DNA from: Oscillospiraceae bacterium
GTDB lineage: Bacteria > Bacillota > Clostridia > Oscillospirales > Oscillospiraceae
Length of the DNA: 64,000 nucleotides
Assembly: GCA_017416325.1 (NCBI GenBank)
Contig: JAFQCV010000006.1
Coordinates: 136,844-200,843 of the forward strand
Direction of reading: 5' to 3'
Below the pieces are notes generated by a model that did not search any database, was not told where the DNA came from, and saw only the letters and a list, made by a program, of their open reading frames with translations. Both the position numbers and the translations under genes were made by a program. This document shows, in pieces, positions 17,295-26,761 of this stretch; position 1 is the stretch's first letter, and every line of letters begins with the position of its first letter.

Positions 17295-18950
17295 GTGCTA
17301 AGCCTTTTGCATATAGAGAATATTGCGGTTATTGAGCGCTCCGAGATTTCCTTTGATTCGGGGTTCAATGTACTTACCGGTGAAACCGGTGCGGGTAAAT
17401 CTATTGTGATCGATGCCATTTCTGCCATATTGGGTGAGCGGGCTTATCGAGATATGATACGCACCGGCGCGCAGAGAGCTTCCGTTCGGGGCGTTTTTAC
17501 AGATGTTCCCGAGTTTCCGTGGTTTCAGGAAAACGGCGTCTCCTATGATCCTGAGACGATCATTCAGCGGGACATTTATCTGGATGGCAAAAATGTATGC
17601 AGGGTCAATGGTTGCTTGGTAACCGTATCGATTCTTCATAGATTAGGCGTTTTACTCATGGATATTCACGGTCAACACGACTCTGCGTCCTTGATCGATG
17701 AGGCAAATCATTTAAAATTCTTAGATGATTTTGCGGAAAATCAGCATTTTCGTGAGGATTATGCCCAAAAGTACGCCGAAGTTACAAAACTGCGTTCTGA
17801 TATCCAGCGAATAACCATGGACGAGGGTGAAAAGCTTCGCCGCATGGAGATGCTGCGCTATCAGATCGCAGAAATTGAAAAGGCACAGCTGCAGTCCGGT
17901 GAGGATGAGCAGCTGGAAGAGCGTCGCAAGGTCCTGCAAAACGCAGAAAAACTTGCAGACGGTATTGCCAATGCCTGCGATTGTTTATACGGAAGTGATG
18001 ACACAGATGGCGCATCCGCGCTTTTGTCCCAAGCCGTCCGTGAGATTTCTAAGCTTTCCCGTTACACAGATACATTTCAAAGCATGCAAGAACGGCTTAC
18101 AGACCTGATGTACCAAGTTCAGGATGTAGCTGATGAGATCCATAGCGCCCGTGGCGATCTTTCCTATTCGGACAGAGAATTGGATAGGATCGAGGAACGA
18201 CTGGATGTGATCCACAAGCTACGCCGAAAGTATGGCACATCGTGCGCCGAAATTCTTGCGTACCTGGAAAAAGCAAAGAATGAATTGGACGATATCGAGT
18301 TCGCGGATGAACATTTAGAAAAGCTTAAGAGCGCGCTTATAAAGGCAGAAGATGCAGCTTGGGAATCAGCTCGTGTTTTGCGTAATAACCGTCATAAGGC
18401 TTCTCAGAGCCTTACTGAGCGTATTCTTACAGAGCTTGCTCAGCTGGATATGCCTAAAGTGCAGTTTTCCTGTGAGTTTACGGAACTGGAATTAACTGCA
18501 AACGGTGCAGATGCGGTTGCTTTTTATATGTCCGCCAATGCCGGTGAAGCATTAAAGCCCATGAGTAAGGTTGCATCCGGCGGTGAGCTGGCGCGTATTA
18601 TGCTGGCAATGAAAAATGTTCTGGCAGAACAGGACCAGGTTGCTACCTTGATTTTTGATGAAGTGGATACCGGCGTTTCCGGCAGAGCCGCACAGAAAGT
18701 TGCTGAGAAGCTGCGAAGTGTAGCACGGAATAAGCAGGTTTTGTGCGTGACCCATCTTCCGCAAATTGCGGCCATGGGCGATACACATATGCTGATCTCG
18801 AAATTCGAACAGAGCGGAAGGACATACACTACTGTTACCCCCTTGGACAAAGAGGGAAGAAAGCGAGAATTAGCACGAATCATTGGTTGTACTGTGATAA
18901 CTGAAACTACACTGAAAAGCGCAGAGGAGATGCTTATCGCTTCCTCTTGA
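17295..18950 (+). CDS. recN: DNA repair protein RecN
   Basis: A 551-residue SMC-like ATPase for double-strand-break repair. Walker A GETGAGKS at residues 29-36, central coiled coils (about 150-360), and C-terminal ABC signature VASGGELARIMLA with Walker B LIFDEVDTGVSG and the His switch VTHLPQIAAMGD. GTG start at 17295 behind GAGGTAGGG. It ends the OLE-oapA operon; the promoter of the tyrS leader overlaps its stop codon. Confidence 0.97.
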   Translation: MLSLLHIENIAVIERSEISFDSGFNVLTGETGAGKSIVIDAISAILGERAYRDMIRTGAQRASVRGVFTDVPEFPWFQENGVSYDPETIIQRDIYLDGKNVCRVNGCLVTVSILHRLGVLLMDIHGQHDSASLIDEANHLKFLDDFAENQHFREDYAQKYAEVTKLRSDIQRITMDEGEKLRRMEMLRYQIAEIEKAQLQSGEDEQLEERRKVLQNAEKLADGIANACDCLYGSDDTDGASALLSQAVREISKLSRYTDTFQSMQERLTDLMYQVQDVADEIHSARGDLSYSDRELDRIEERLDVIHKLRRKYGTSCAEILAYLEKAKNELDDIEFADEHLEKLKSALIKAEDAAWESARVLRNNRHKASQSLTERILTELAQLDMPKVQFSCEFTELELTANGADAVAFYMSANAGEALKPMSKVASGGELARIMLAMKNVLAEQDQVATLIFDEVDTGVSGRAAQKVAEKLRSVARNKQVLCVTHLPQIAAMGDTHMLISKFEQSGRTYTTVTPLDKEGRKRELARIIGCTVITETTLKSAEEMLIASS

Positions 18951-18975
18951 CAATTTATGTACTTTCTGTTAGGAT
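18947..18975 (+). promoter_or_regulatory. SigmaA-type promoter of the tyrS leader
   Basis: TTGACA at 18947-18952 and TAGGAT at 18970-18975 with a 17-base spacer; the -35 overlaps the last codon of recN. Confidence 0.75.
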
Positions 18976-18981
18976 ACCAAT

Positions 18982-19234
18982 AACACGTTGATGGGAAGAA
19001 GTACGTGACCATCTTTTCGCCAGAGAGCTGCCGTTTGGTGCAAGGCAGTGGGAAAGACCGCTGAAATACCTCCCGGAGTGGCTTTTTTGAAACCAGAGTA
19101 GGGAAAGACGGGTTCGCCCGAAACAGCGAGAGGTGTTGCTTGACACCGTGAGGGCATAATCGTGAGATTATGCTAAACCAGAGGTGGTACCGCGTAAGTT
19201 TTACGCCCTCTGTCCGTTGGACAGGGGGCTTTTT
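18982..19234 (+). promoter_or_regulatory. T-box leader of tyrS (tyrosine specifier)
   Basis: The core T-box AGGTGGTACCGCG is at 19182-19194 and an intrinsic terminator follows (stem 19205-19215 with 19219-19229, then TTTTT). In the Stem I position, before CTCCCGGAG, lies the codon TAC at 19067-19069, the specifier for tRNA-Tyr. Uncharged tRNA-Tyr would stabilise the antiterminator and allow tyrS transcription. The specifier matches the product of the gene downstream. Confidence 0.95.
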
Positions 19235-19286
19235 ATATTTTGAAGTGCTTTGTATTACGGAACAATTCATTAAAGGAGATTTTGAT

Positions 19287-20510
19287 ATGAAACTGTATGA
19301 TGAACTGGTTGCCCGTGGCTTGATTGCGCAGGTCACCAATGAAGAAGAAATCCGGGAAATGATCGATAACGGTAAAGCAACCTTCTACATTGGATTCGAT
19401 CCCACCGCGGATTCTTTGCATGTTGGCCACTTTATGGCGCTGTGCCTGATGAAGCGTCTGCAGATGGCAGGCAACAAGCCTATCGCTCTGATTGGCGGCG
19501 GCACCGCTATGATCGGCGATCCTTCCGGAAGAACGGATATGCGTTCTATGATGACTCAGGAAACCATTCAGCACAACTGTGACTGCTTTAAAAAGCAGAT
19601 GGAGCGGTTTATTGAGTTTGGTGAAGGTAAAGCGCAGATGGTTAACAATGCGGATTGGCTGCTGAATCTGAACTATGTGGATTTCATTCGGGAAATCGGT
19701 GGATGCTTCAGTGTGAACAATATGCTTCGCGCCGAGTGCTTCAAGCAGCGTATGGAAAAGGGTTTGTCTTTCCTGGAGTTCAACTATATGCCCATGCAGT
19801 CTTATGATTTCTACTATCTGTACCAGCATTATGGCTGCAATATGCAGTTTGGCGGCAACGACCAGTGGAGCAATATGCTGGGCGGAACTGAGTTGATCCG
19901 CCGTAAGTTGGGCAAAGATGCTCATGCTATGACCATTACACTTCTGCTGAATTCCGAAGGCAAGAAGATGGGTAAGACTGCAAAGGGTGCTGTTTGGCTG
20001 GATCCCAACAAGACCACGCCCTTTGATTTCTATCAATATTGGCGTAATGTGGAAGATGCCGATGTACTCAAGTGTATTCGCATGCTGACCTTCCTGCCAA
20101 TGGAGCAGATCGATGCTATGTCCGATTGGAAGGATGCGCAGCTGAACACCGCTAAAGAGATTCTTGCCTATGAGCTGACCAAGCTTGTTCATGGCGAAGA
20201 AGAGGCTGAGAAAGCACAGGCATCCGCCAAAGCTCTCTTTGCCGGCGGCGGTGACGATTCCAATATGCCCACAACTGAGATCGGCGCAGATAAGCTGACT
20301 GACGGAAAAATTGGTATTCTGAATCTGATGGTTGCCTGCAAGCTGGCTGCCTCCAACGGCGAAGCCCGCCGCCTGATTCAGCAGGGCGGTGTGTTCGTGA
20401 ACGACGAAAAAGTTCCGGACCACACCTTTGCTGTTACGGAGCAAATGCTCAGAGACGGTGTGAAGCTGCGTAAGGGAAAGAAGATTTTCCACAAGGCGAC
20501 ACTGGGTTAA
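19287..20510 (+). CDS. tyrS: Tyrosyl-tRNA synthetase
   Basis: A 407-residue class I synthetase. The HIGH-type motif is [11 protein letters not shown] and the KMSKS-type motif is [13 protein letters not shown]; the C-terminal S4 domain ([15 protein letters not shown]) binds the tRNA variable arm. The ATG at 19287 follows AAGGAG and lies 52 bases after the T-box terminator. Expression should respond to uncharged tRNA-Tyr through the leader. Confidence 0.97.
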   Translation: MKLYDELVARGLIAQVTNEEEIREMIDNGKATFYIGFDPTADSLHVGHFMALCLMKRLQMAGNKPIALIGGGTAMIGDPSGRTDMRSMMTQETIQHNCDCFKKQMERFIEFGEGKAQMVNNADWLLNLNYVDFIREIGGCFSVNNMLRAECFKQRMEKGLSFLEFNYMPMQSYDFYYLYQHYGCNMQFGGNDQWSNMLGGTELIRRKLGKDAHAMTITLLLNSEGKKMGKTAKGAVWLDPNKTTPFDFYQYWRNVEDADVLKCIRMLTFLPMEQIDAMSDWKDAQLNTAKEILAYELTKLVHGEEEAEKAQASAKALFAGGGDDSNMPTTEIGADKLTDGKIGILNLMVACKLAASNGEARRLIQQGGVFVNDEKVPDHTFAVTEQMLRDGVKLRKGKKIFHKATLG

Positions 20511-20520
20511 AAGATCATAT

Positions 20521-20555
20521 AACAAAGGCGGTCTAATGACCGCCTTTGTTTTGTT
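20521..20555 (+). terminator. Rho-independent terminator after tyrS
   Basis: A 13-bp perfect stem (20521-20533 with 20538-20550) with a TAAT loop and TTTTGTT after it. Confidence 0.92.
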
Positions 20556-20642
20556 AAGAATATTTTAACTGGACTTTTCTTAAGAATAAGATATAATAAT
20601 TTCGATGGTGCATGGCACGATAAAAAGAATGGAGGGCTCTTT

Positions 20643-22202
20643 ATGAAGCTCAATTATAAGCGCACAATTCTGGTTGGCTTTGCTTTCTTCCTGATTAGCT
20701 CATTCTGGCAGGCTTACGACGCGACAATCCCTGTAATTCTAACAAACAAGTTTGGCATGTCACAAGCCTGGTCTGGCGTAATAATGGCATTGGATAATAT
20801 TTTGGCGGTATTTATGCTGCCTATTTTTGGTGCTCTTTCCGATAAATGCCTAGGCAATCGTTTCGGTAAAAGAACGCCTTTTATCACCATTGGTACGGTT
20901 ATTGCCGCGATCGCGCTCATTGGCCTTTCTTTTGTAGACAGCGCACAGCTTAAGAATATTCAGGATGTAGCAAATATTGATAGCCCTTCTTCTTTAGAAG
21001 CAATTTATGATTCTCAAGCAGGGAATACCCTTATGACTCCCGACGGAGAAACATATGTGATTGAGGATTTGTTCACGAAAGAGGAGTTTATGACCATTAC
21101 CAGTCAGATCCCGGATACTGAAAATCCCGATAAGATGGTCACTAACCCCGATTATACAAACTATGTTGCACCTGCAAGACAGGCGTATGCAGCGGTTCGT
21201 ACAAGAGAGAATCCAACACCCTTGATTTTATTTGTCGTTTTGCTTTTGGTTGTCCTGGTTGCCATGGCTACATTCCGGTCTCCTGCCGTAGCGCTGATGC
21301 CGGATGTGACAGTAAAGCCTCTTAGAAGCAAAGCTAATGCTGTGATCAATTTGATGGGTACGGCAGGCGGAATCTTGGTTTTGCTTCTCGGTATGGTTTT
21401 TGCTACATCTGCTGTCCGCAATCAGTTGATGAATTATACGGTTTACTACTGTGTGATCGGTGGAATCATGTTGGCAGCCTTGACTGTGTTTTTGTTGACC
21501 GTTCGGGAAAAAACCTGGTCTGCTCAAATGCAGAAGGACTCTATTGCCCTGGGGCTTGCCGAAGATGAAGCATCTGCCGTGGAAAAGCGCAAGTTGACTT
21601 CTGCAGAGATCCGCAGCTTGATCTTCATTCTTGCATCGATCGCTTTATGGTATCTTGGCTATAACGCTGTTACCTCCAAGTATGCAGTTTATGCTGGCAA
21701 CATTCTGAATATGGATTACAATACAACGCTGCTGGTTGCGCAGGGTGCAGCGATCGTTGCCTACCTGCCAGCAGGTATGGTTGCCTCCAAGTTTGGCAGA
21801 AAAAAGACGATTCTTGCGGGCGTTGTTATGCTGGCAACAGCATTTTTCACCGCTTCCTTTATGCGCTCCGGAAGTAGTGTTTTGCTGATGAATGTGCTGT
21901 TTGCCCTGGCTGGCATCGGCTGGGCAACTATTAACGTCAACTCTTTCCCCATGGTTGTTGAAATGTGTTCAGGCGGCGATATCGGAAAGTATACAGGCTT
22001 CTATTATACCGCTTCTATGTCCGCTCAGATTGTGACTCCCATGTTGTCAGGTGTCCTGATGGATAAGATGGGAATGACTGTTTTATTCCCATATGCAGCT
22101 GTCTTTGTCGCATTGGCTTTTGTAACGATGATGCTCGTAAGACACGGTGACGCAAAGATCGTTGCTAAAAAAGGCCTGGAAGCATTGGATATTGACGACT
22201 GA
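20643..22202 (+). CDS. Major facilitator superfamily transporter
   Basis: A 519-residue integral membrane protein with about 12 hydrophobic helices. The first loop motif of the MFS is seen in FGALSDKCLGNRFGKRTPF. An unusually long hydrophilic loop (about residues 100-190, with GNTLMTPDGETY) separates helices 3 and 4 and is probably outside the cell. The overall look is closest to sugar-cation symporters of the GPH/SLC45 type, but the substrate is not readable from sequence. A glycerophosphodiesterase gene follows after 11 bases, so the transporter may import or export a related metabolite; that is a guess from context. Confidence 0.85.
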   Translation: MKLNYKRTILVGFAFFLISSFWQAYDATIPVILTNKFGMSQAWSGVIMALDNILAVFMLPIFGALSDKCLGNRFGKRTPFITIGTVIAAIALIGLSFVDSAQLKNIQDVANIDSPSSLEAIYDSQAGNTLMTPDGETYVIEDLFTKEEFMTITSQIPDTENPDKMVTNPDYTNYVAPARQAYAAVRTRENPTPLILFVVLLLVVLVAMATFRSPAVALMPDVTVKPLRSKANAVINLMGTAGGILVLLLGMVFATSAVRNQLMNYTVYYCVIGGIMLAALTVFLLTVREKTWSAQMQKDSIALGLAEDEASAVEKRKLTSAEIRSLIFILASIALWYLGYNAVTSKYAVYAGNILNMDYNTTLLVAQGAAIVAYLPAGMVASKFGRKKTILAGVVMLATAFFTASFMRSGSSVLLMNVLFALAGIGWATINVNSFPMVVEMCSGGDIGKYTGFYYTASMSAQIVTPMLSGVLMDKMGMTVLFPYAAVFVALAFVTMMLVRHGDAKIVAKKGLEALDIDD

Positions 22203-22213
22203 AAGGATCTCAA

Positions 22214-23020
22214 ATGCTTGTTTTTGTAATTGTTGTGCTCGTCATTGCCCTCGCTTTTTTGTTTAGCCTTATGGGTCGCCGAAACGCTCCGGGACTTGAA
22301 AGACTCCGCGGTTGGTCATATGCGCACCGTGGACTTCATAAAGAAGGTGTCCCTGAGAACAGTATGGCAGCTTTTCGAAACGCACTGGAGCATGGATATG
22401 GCATTGAGTTGGATGTCCATTTGATGAAGGATGGAAGATTGGCAGTCATTCATGATGCTTCTTTGCTGCGCACAGCCGGTGTGGATGTCAACATCGAGGA
22501 GCTTACAGTAGAGGACCTTGAGAATTACCGTCTTGAAAACACACAGGAGAAGATTCCTTTGTTGGAAGATGTCTTGGAGCTGTTTCTCGGAAAAGCGCCT
22601 TTGATTGTAGAATTAAAACCGGTCAATAACTGTGCGGCTTTGTGTGAAGCTGTGTGTAAGTTATTGGATCAATATAACGGAGCTTTTTGCGTAGAATCCT
22701 TTGACCCACGGTGTATCATATGGCTTAAGAAAAACCGTCCAAACTATATCCGCGGTCAACTGTCCGAGAATTTTTTAGTCAATTCTAAATCAAAACTAGC
22801 GCTTCCATTAAAGTGTGTAATGACTTGGAATTTGGGTAATTTCTTGTCTAAGCCGGATTTTATGGCCTATAAATTTGCAGATCGGCAAAACATTACGGTA
22901 AAACTGTGCCGTAGTTTGTGGCGACTGCAGGGTGTTACTTGGACACTTCGCACTATAGATGAGTATAACTGCGCTGTAAAAGAAGGTTGGATACCTATTT
23001 TTGAGAACTTTGAACCATAA
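22214..23020 (+). CDS. Glycerophosphodiester phosphodiesterase family protein
   Basis: A 268-residue protein with one N-terminal membrane helix (LVFVIVVLVIALAFLFSLM) and a GDPD barrel: YAHRGLHKEGVPENSMAAF with the catalytic His-Arg and Glu, ELDVHLMKDGRLAVIHD with metal ligands and the second catalytic His. It should cleave glycerophosphodiesters to glycerol 3-phosphate plus an alcohol, in membrane lipid turnover. Co-transcribed with the MFS gene; a strong terminator follows. Confidence 0.9.
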   Translation: MLVFVIVVLVIALAFLFSLMGRRNAPGLERLRGWSYAHRGLHKEGVPENSMAAFRNALEHGYGIELDVHLMKDGRLAVIHDASLLRTAGVDVNIEELTVEDLENYRLENTQEKIPLLEDVLELFLGKAPLIVELKPVNNCAALCEAVCKLLDQYNGAFCVESFDPRCIIWLKKNRPNYIRGQLSENFLVNSKSKLALPLKCVMTWNLGNFLSKPDFMAYKFADRQNITVKLCRSLWRLQGVTWTLRTIDEYNCAVKEGWIPIFENFEP

Positions 23021-23024
23021 AGTA

Positions 23025-23057
23025 AAATGCACCACCTAGATAGGGTGGTGCATTTTT
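23025..23057 (+). terminator. Rho-independent terminator
   Basis: A 12-bp perfect stem (23025-23036 with 23044-23055) with a T run at 23053-23057. It faces dapA, which is convergent. Confidence 0.9.
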
Positions 23058-23073
23058 GTTCTACGGATCCGTA

Positions 23074-23943
23074 TTATCCAAAGAATGAAGATAATTTCTT
23101 CTTTGTATCCGGCGAAGGGTCACCTAACGGAAGCCTGCAGCAGCCACAGTCATACCCGATATAGCGCATGGCAGCTTTGACTGGTATTGGGTTTACCTCG
23201 CAGAACATTAATTCATTCAGCACTTGCAACCTGCTTTGCAGTTCTGCAGCAGTATCAAAATCTCCATCCAGGGCTGCGTTTGTCATGGCAGCAACCTCTG
23301 CCGGCGCAATATTAGCCGTTACAGAAACCACACCTAATCCGCCAAGGGATATTACCGGAACGGTGAGATCATCATTTCCTGACCATACGGAAAATTTTGT
23401 TCCGCAGGCGGTACGTATTTTCGTAATTTTGGTTAAATCCGTCCCAGCTTCTTTGACACCGGCAACACTCGGCTGTTTGGAGAGTCTTCGGTAAAGCTCT
23501 ACGGGCATATCCTGTCCGGTACGTGATGGAACATTGTAGAGAATTATCGGTACGGATACGGATTGTAGAACCGCGCTGAAGTGTTTCTCTAAACTTTCAA
23601 CGGTTCCTTTATTGTAATATGGACTGACGATCAACAGTCCGTCAACTCCGGCATCTTGCGCCAATCGGCTTAATCGGACCGTGTGCGCAGTGTTATTTGA
23701 CCCAGTTCCTGCGATGATCTGACAGTCATTTCCTACATAGGATTTTGCACGACGGAATAATTCAAGCTTTTCGCTGTCAGACAGGGCAGGGGATTCGCCT
23801 GTTGTGCCGGATAGCACGACAGAACGGATTCCGGCATCTATCTGTCGCTTCAGAAGGATTTCTACCATAGGATAATTGATAGAATCGCCCAGATAAGGCG
23901 TGACAAGGGCTGTGCAGACTCCGCGAAATAGTGGTTCGTTCAT
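23074..23943 (-). CDS. dapA: 4-hydroxy-tetrahydrodipicolinate synthase
   Basis: A 289-residue class I aldolase that condenses pyruvate and aspartate semialdehyde towards lysine, diaminopimelate and spore dipicolinate. Visible are the substrate loop GTTGESPAL, the tyrosine in ILYNVPSRTG and the Schiff-base lysine in VAGVKEAGTD. The ATG at 23943 is preferred, with GGGAGG nine bases upstream, over a TTG two codons earlier. It is a lone minus-strand gene between two plus-strand units. Confidence 0.95.
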   Translation of the reverse strand: MNEPLFRGVCTALVTPYLGDSINYPMVEILLKRQIDAGIRSVVLSGTTGESPALSDSEKLELFRRAKSYVGNDCQIIAGTGSNNTAHTVRLSRLAQDAGVDGLLIVSPYYNKGTVESLEKHFSAVLQSVSVPIILYNVPSRTGQDMPVELYRRLSKQPSVAGVKEAGTDLTKITKIRTACGTKFSVWSGNDDLTVPVISLGGLGVVSVTANIAPAEVAAMTNAALDGDFDTAAELQSRLQVLNELMFCEVNPIPVKAAMRYIGYDCGCCRLPLGDPSPDTKKKLSSFFG

Positions 23944-24081
23944 ATGCAACTACCTCCCAGCCAATCTATGCATTTTATGTGTGTTTTGACATCCATTCCA
24001 TGCGATAGTAAGTTTTTCTAGCATTTTGATAGTATGTATGTTATAGTATAATACACTCGAATTGGAATAGGAGCAATGACT

Positions 24082-25104
24082 GTGCGGACATCAGACTTTT
24101 TTTATAATCTTCCTGAGGAATTGATAGCCCAGACCCCATTGGAAAAACGGGACAGCTCCAGGCTAATGATGCTGGACCGACATAACGGAAATGTAACGCA
24201 TAAGCATTTTTATGATATTATCGATTCCCTTAAGCCGGGTGATTGCCTCGTTATGAACGATTCCAGAGTACTTCCCGCCAGACTTCTGGGACACCGTCCT
24301 TCCGGCGGTGCTGTTGAGGTTCTTCTGCTTCGGGATTTGGGGGATAAAAAATGGGAATGTCTATGCAGACCCGGTAAAAAAATGCAGGTCGGCAGTGAAG
24401 TGATTTTCGGTTCCGGCGAATTGTGTGGGACTGTGTCGGAAGTCAAGGAAGATGGCAACCGGGTTGTGCAGTTTTCTTATGAGGGAATTTTCTTAGAAGT
24501 TCTGGAACGCCTGGGAAAGATGCCATTGCCGCCGTACATCAAAGCAGAATTGCAGGATCAGGAACGTTATCAAACAGTATATTCCCGTGAAGTTGGTTCT
24601 GCTGCTGCGCCCACCGCAGGACTGCACTTTACAAAGGAATTGCTGGAAAAGATCAGAGACAAGGGTGTTAAAACAGCTTTTGTTACGCTGCATGTTGGTC
24701 TGGGTACTTTTCGTCCGGTAAAAGTAGATGAGGTCACAGAGCATCATATGCACAGCGAGCTTTGTATGATTTCCCGGGAAACAGCGCAGATCCTGAATAC
24801 AACCAGAGCTAGTGGCGGTCGAATCATTTGCGTTGGTACCACGTCATGCCGCACATTGGAAAGCTTGGTCAATGAGGATGGCAGTTTTTCGGAAAAATCC
24901 AAGTGGACAGACATTTTTATCTATCCTGGTTATCAGTTTAAGGCCATGCAGGGATTAATCACAAACTTCCATCTGCCCGAGAGCACCTTAGTAATGCTTG
25001 TTTCCGCTTTTGCTGGCAGAGAAAATGTGTTGAATGCTTACGAGGAAGCTGTCAAGGAGCGCTACCGTTTCTTTTCTTTCGGTGACGCCATGTGTATCCT
25101 GTAA
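24082..25104 (+). CDS. queA: S-adenosylmethionine:tRNA ribosyltransferase-isomerase QueA
   Basis: The enzyme transfers the ribosyl group of SAM to 7-aminomethyl-7-deazaguanine in tRNA, forming epoxyqueuosine. Family marks: [53 protein letters not shown] and [13 protein letters not shown] end ([17 protein letters not shown]). About 340 residues, full length. GTG at 24082 has AGGAG eight bases upstream, whereas the ATG at 24076 is only two bases from it, so GTG is preferred. tgt follows 19 bases downstream, forming a queuosine operon. Confidence 0.96.
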   Translation: MRTSDFFYNLPEELIAQTPLEKRDSSRLMMLDRHNGNVTHKHFYDIIDSLKPGDCLVMNDSRVLPARLLGHRPSGGAVEVLLLRDLGDKKWECLCRPGKKMQVGSEVIFGSGELCGTVSEVKEDGNRVVQFSYEGIFLEVLERLGKMPLPPYIKAELQDQERYQTVYSREVGSAAAPTAGLHFTKELLEKIRDKGVKTAFVTLHVGLGTFRPVKVDEVTEHHMHSELCMISRETAQILNTTRASGGRIICVGTTSCRTLESLVNEDGSFSEKSKWTDIFIYPGYQFKAMQGLITNFHLPESTLVMLVSAFAGRENVLNAYEEAVKERYRFFSFGDAMCIL

Positions 25105-25123
25105 TTTTTTAACGAGGTGTGAT

Positions 25124-26254
25124 ATGTTTAAACTGAAGAGAACAGAAGGAAAAGCTCGCCGAGGTGAGTTTACCTGCGCCCACGGCACTGTCCAAACACC
25201 CGTATTTATGAATGTTGGCACCCAAGGCGCGATCAAAGGCGCACTCAGCGCTGAGGACCTAAAGAACATTGGCTGCCAGGTTGAGCTGTCTAATACCTAT
25301 CACTTACATCTTCGTCCCACGGATGAAGTTGTTCGCAAAATGGGCGGACTCCATAAATTTATGACATGGGATGGCCCGATCTTAACCGACTCCGGTGGAT
25401 TTCAGGTGTTCAGTCTGGCATCCTTGCGTAAAATCAAAGAAGAGGGCGTATATTTTTCATCCCATATTGACGGCCACAAAATCTTTATGGGACCCGAGGA
25501 AAGCATGCAGATCCAGTCTAATCTCGGTTCTGATATCTGCATGGCATTCGATGAGTGTGTTGAAAATCCTGCGCCCCGGGACTATGTGCAAAAAAGTGTC
25601 GACCGCACCTATCGCTGGCTTGTCCGGTGCAAGGCTGAAAACGCGCGTCTAAACGCTTTGCCGGACACTGTGAATCCTCAGCAGATGCTGTGGGGAATTA
25701 ACCAGGGCGGTACCTATGCGGATATCCGTGTCGATCACATGAAGCGTATAGCAGATTTGGATCTTCCCGGTTATGCCATTGGTGGCTTGGCAGTTGGAGA
25801 AACAGCAGAGCAGATGTATGACATCATAGAGGCTGTGGAGTCTCATATGCCAGAGAATAAGACACGATATTTGATGGGCGTTGGCACGCCGACCAACATT
25901 ATCGAAGCTGTAGCCAGAGGTGTTGACTTCTTTGACTGCGTAATGCCTGCCCGTAACGCGCGGCATGCTAGACTCTTTACATGGGACGGCGCTATCAATT
26001 TAAAAAACGCCAAGTATCAGCTGGACGAAAGCCCTATTGATCCCAAATGCGACTGTCCTGTCTGCCGCAGGTACTCCCGCGCCTACATCCGTCATTTGTT
26101 TGTTGCCGAGGAGATGCTGGCAATGCGGCTTTGTGTTATGCATAACCTGTATTTTTATAACAAACTTATGGAACGGATCCGAGATGCTTTGGACGCCGGT
26201 GAATTCGCGCAATTTCGCAGTGAGTATTCGGCTAAGTTAAGTAGGCGGATCTAA
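25124..26254 (+). CDS. tgt: tRNA-guanine transglycosylase
   Basis: A 376-residue enzyme that exchanges guanine 34 of GUN-anticodon tRNAs for preQ1. Visible: SNTYHLHLRPTDE, the active-site DSGGFQVFSL, GGLAVGETAEQMYD, and the Zn-binding CDCPVCRRYSRAYIRHL near the C-terminus. The ATG at 25124 follows ACGAGGTG. It directly follows queA and precedes yajC, an order known from many bacteria. Confidence 0.97.
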   Translation: MFKLKRTEGKARRGEFTCAHGTVQTPVFMNVGTQGAIKGALSAEDLKNIGCQVELSNTYHLHLRPTDEVVRKMGGLHKFMTWDGPILTDSGGFQVFSLASLRKIKEEGVYFSSHIDGHKIFMGPEESMQIQSNLGSDICMAFDECVENPAPRDYVQKSVDRTYRWLVRCKAENARLNALPDTVNPQQMLWGINQGGTYADIRVDHMKRIADLDLPGYAIGGLAVGETAEQMYDIIEAVESHMPENKTRYLMGVGTPTNIIEAVARGVDFFDCVMPARNARHARLFTWDGAINLKNAKYQLDESPIDPKCDCPVCRRYSRAYIRHLFVAEEMLAMRLCVMHNLYFYNKLMERIRDALDAGEFAQFRSEYSAKLSRRI

Positions 26255-26261
26255 TTTCTGC

Positions 26262-26289
26262 TTGCATTTTATCGGAATAATGTTATAAT
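26262..26289 (+). promoter_or_regulatory. SigmaA-type promoter of yajC
   Basis: TTGCAT at 26262-26267 and TATAAT at 26284-26289 with a 16-base spacer, directly after the tgt stop. Confidence 0.65.
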
Positions 26290-26320
26290 ATTCAAGATTA
26301 CATTACAAAGGAGTTTTCCA

Positions 26321-26707
26321 ATGCTTAATTTTTTAGAAAACGCGCCTGACCCTGGTGCTATGTCTGGCGGCAGCATGATCATTATGCTCGTTGTTATGTT
26401 GGCTGTGTTCTATTTCTTTATGATTCGCCCGGAGAACAAGCGCAAGAAAGAAGCGGAGCAGATGCGTTCCTCCGTAAAGAACGGTGATAAGATCACTACC
26501 ATCGGCGGTATCGTTGGTACAGTTGTCGATGTCAAGGAAGACCGTTTTGTTGTGGAGACTTCTGCAGATCAGGTTCGAATTGAACTGATGAAGTGGGCCT
26601 TGTCCACCAACGAAACCGCCGCTGCCCGCGCTGCTGCCGAGGCTAAGAAAGCTAAGGAAGAAAAGGCGAAAAAGATGGCTGAAAAGCGCGCTAAGAATAA
26701 CAAATAA
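26321..26707 (+). CDS. yajC: Preprotein translocase accessory subunit YajC
   Basis: A 128-residue single-pass membrane protein that associates with SecDF-SecYEG. One N-terminal helix (MIIMLVVMLAVFYFFMI) is followed by the family signature RPENKRKKEAEQM and SVKNGDKITTIGGIVGTV, and then a very Lys/Ala-rich tail. secD and secF do not follow, as they often do; instead a terminator and a convergent glycosyltransferase are found. Confidence 0.93.
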   Translation: MLNFLENAPDPGAMSGGSMIIMLVVMLAVFYFFMIRPENKRKKEAEQMRSSVKNGDKITTIGGIVGTVVDVKEDRFVVETSADQVRIELMKWALSTNETAAARAAAEAKKAKEEKAKKMAEKRAKNNK

Positions 26708-26710
26708 GCA

Positions 26711-26743
26711 AAAAAGCAAGTCGCAATTTGCGGCTTGCTTTTT
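26711..26743. terminator. Rho-independent terminator after yajC
   Basis: A roughly 15-bp stem with one T-G pair (26711-26725 with 26729-26743), A-rich on the left and T-rich on the right, so it can act on both strands between yajC and the convergent glycosyltransferase gene. Confidence 0.88.
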
Positions 26744-26761
26744 ATATGCTATTTAAAAATA

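Noticed and set aside
19233..20525. 430-codon minus-strand frame across tyrS
   Set aside because: Shadow frame; the His/Leu-rich product is the result of codon bias on the coding strand and there is no ribosome site.
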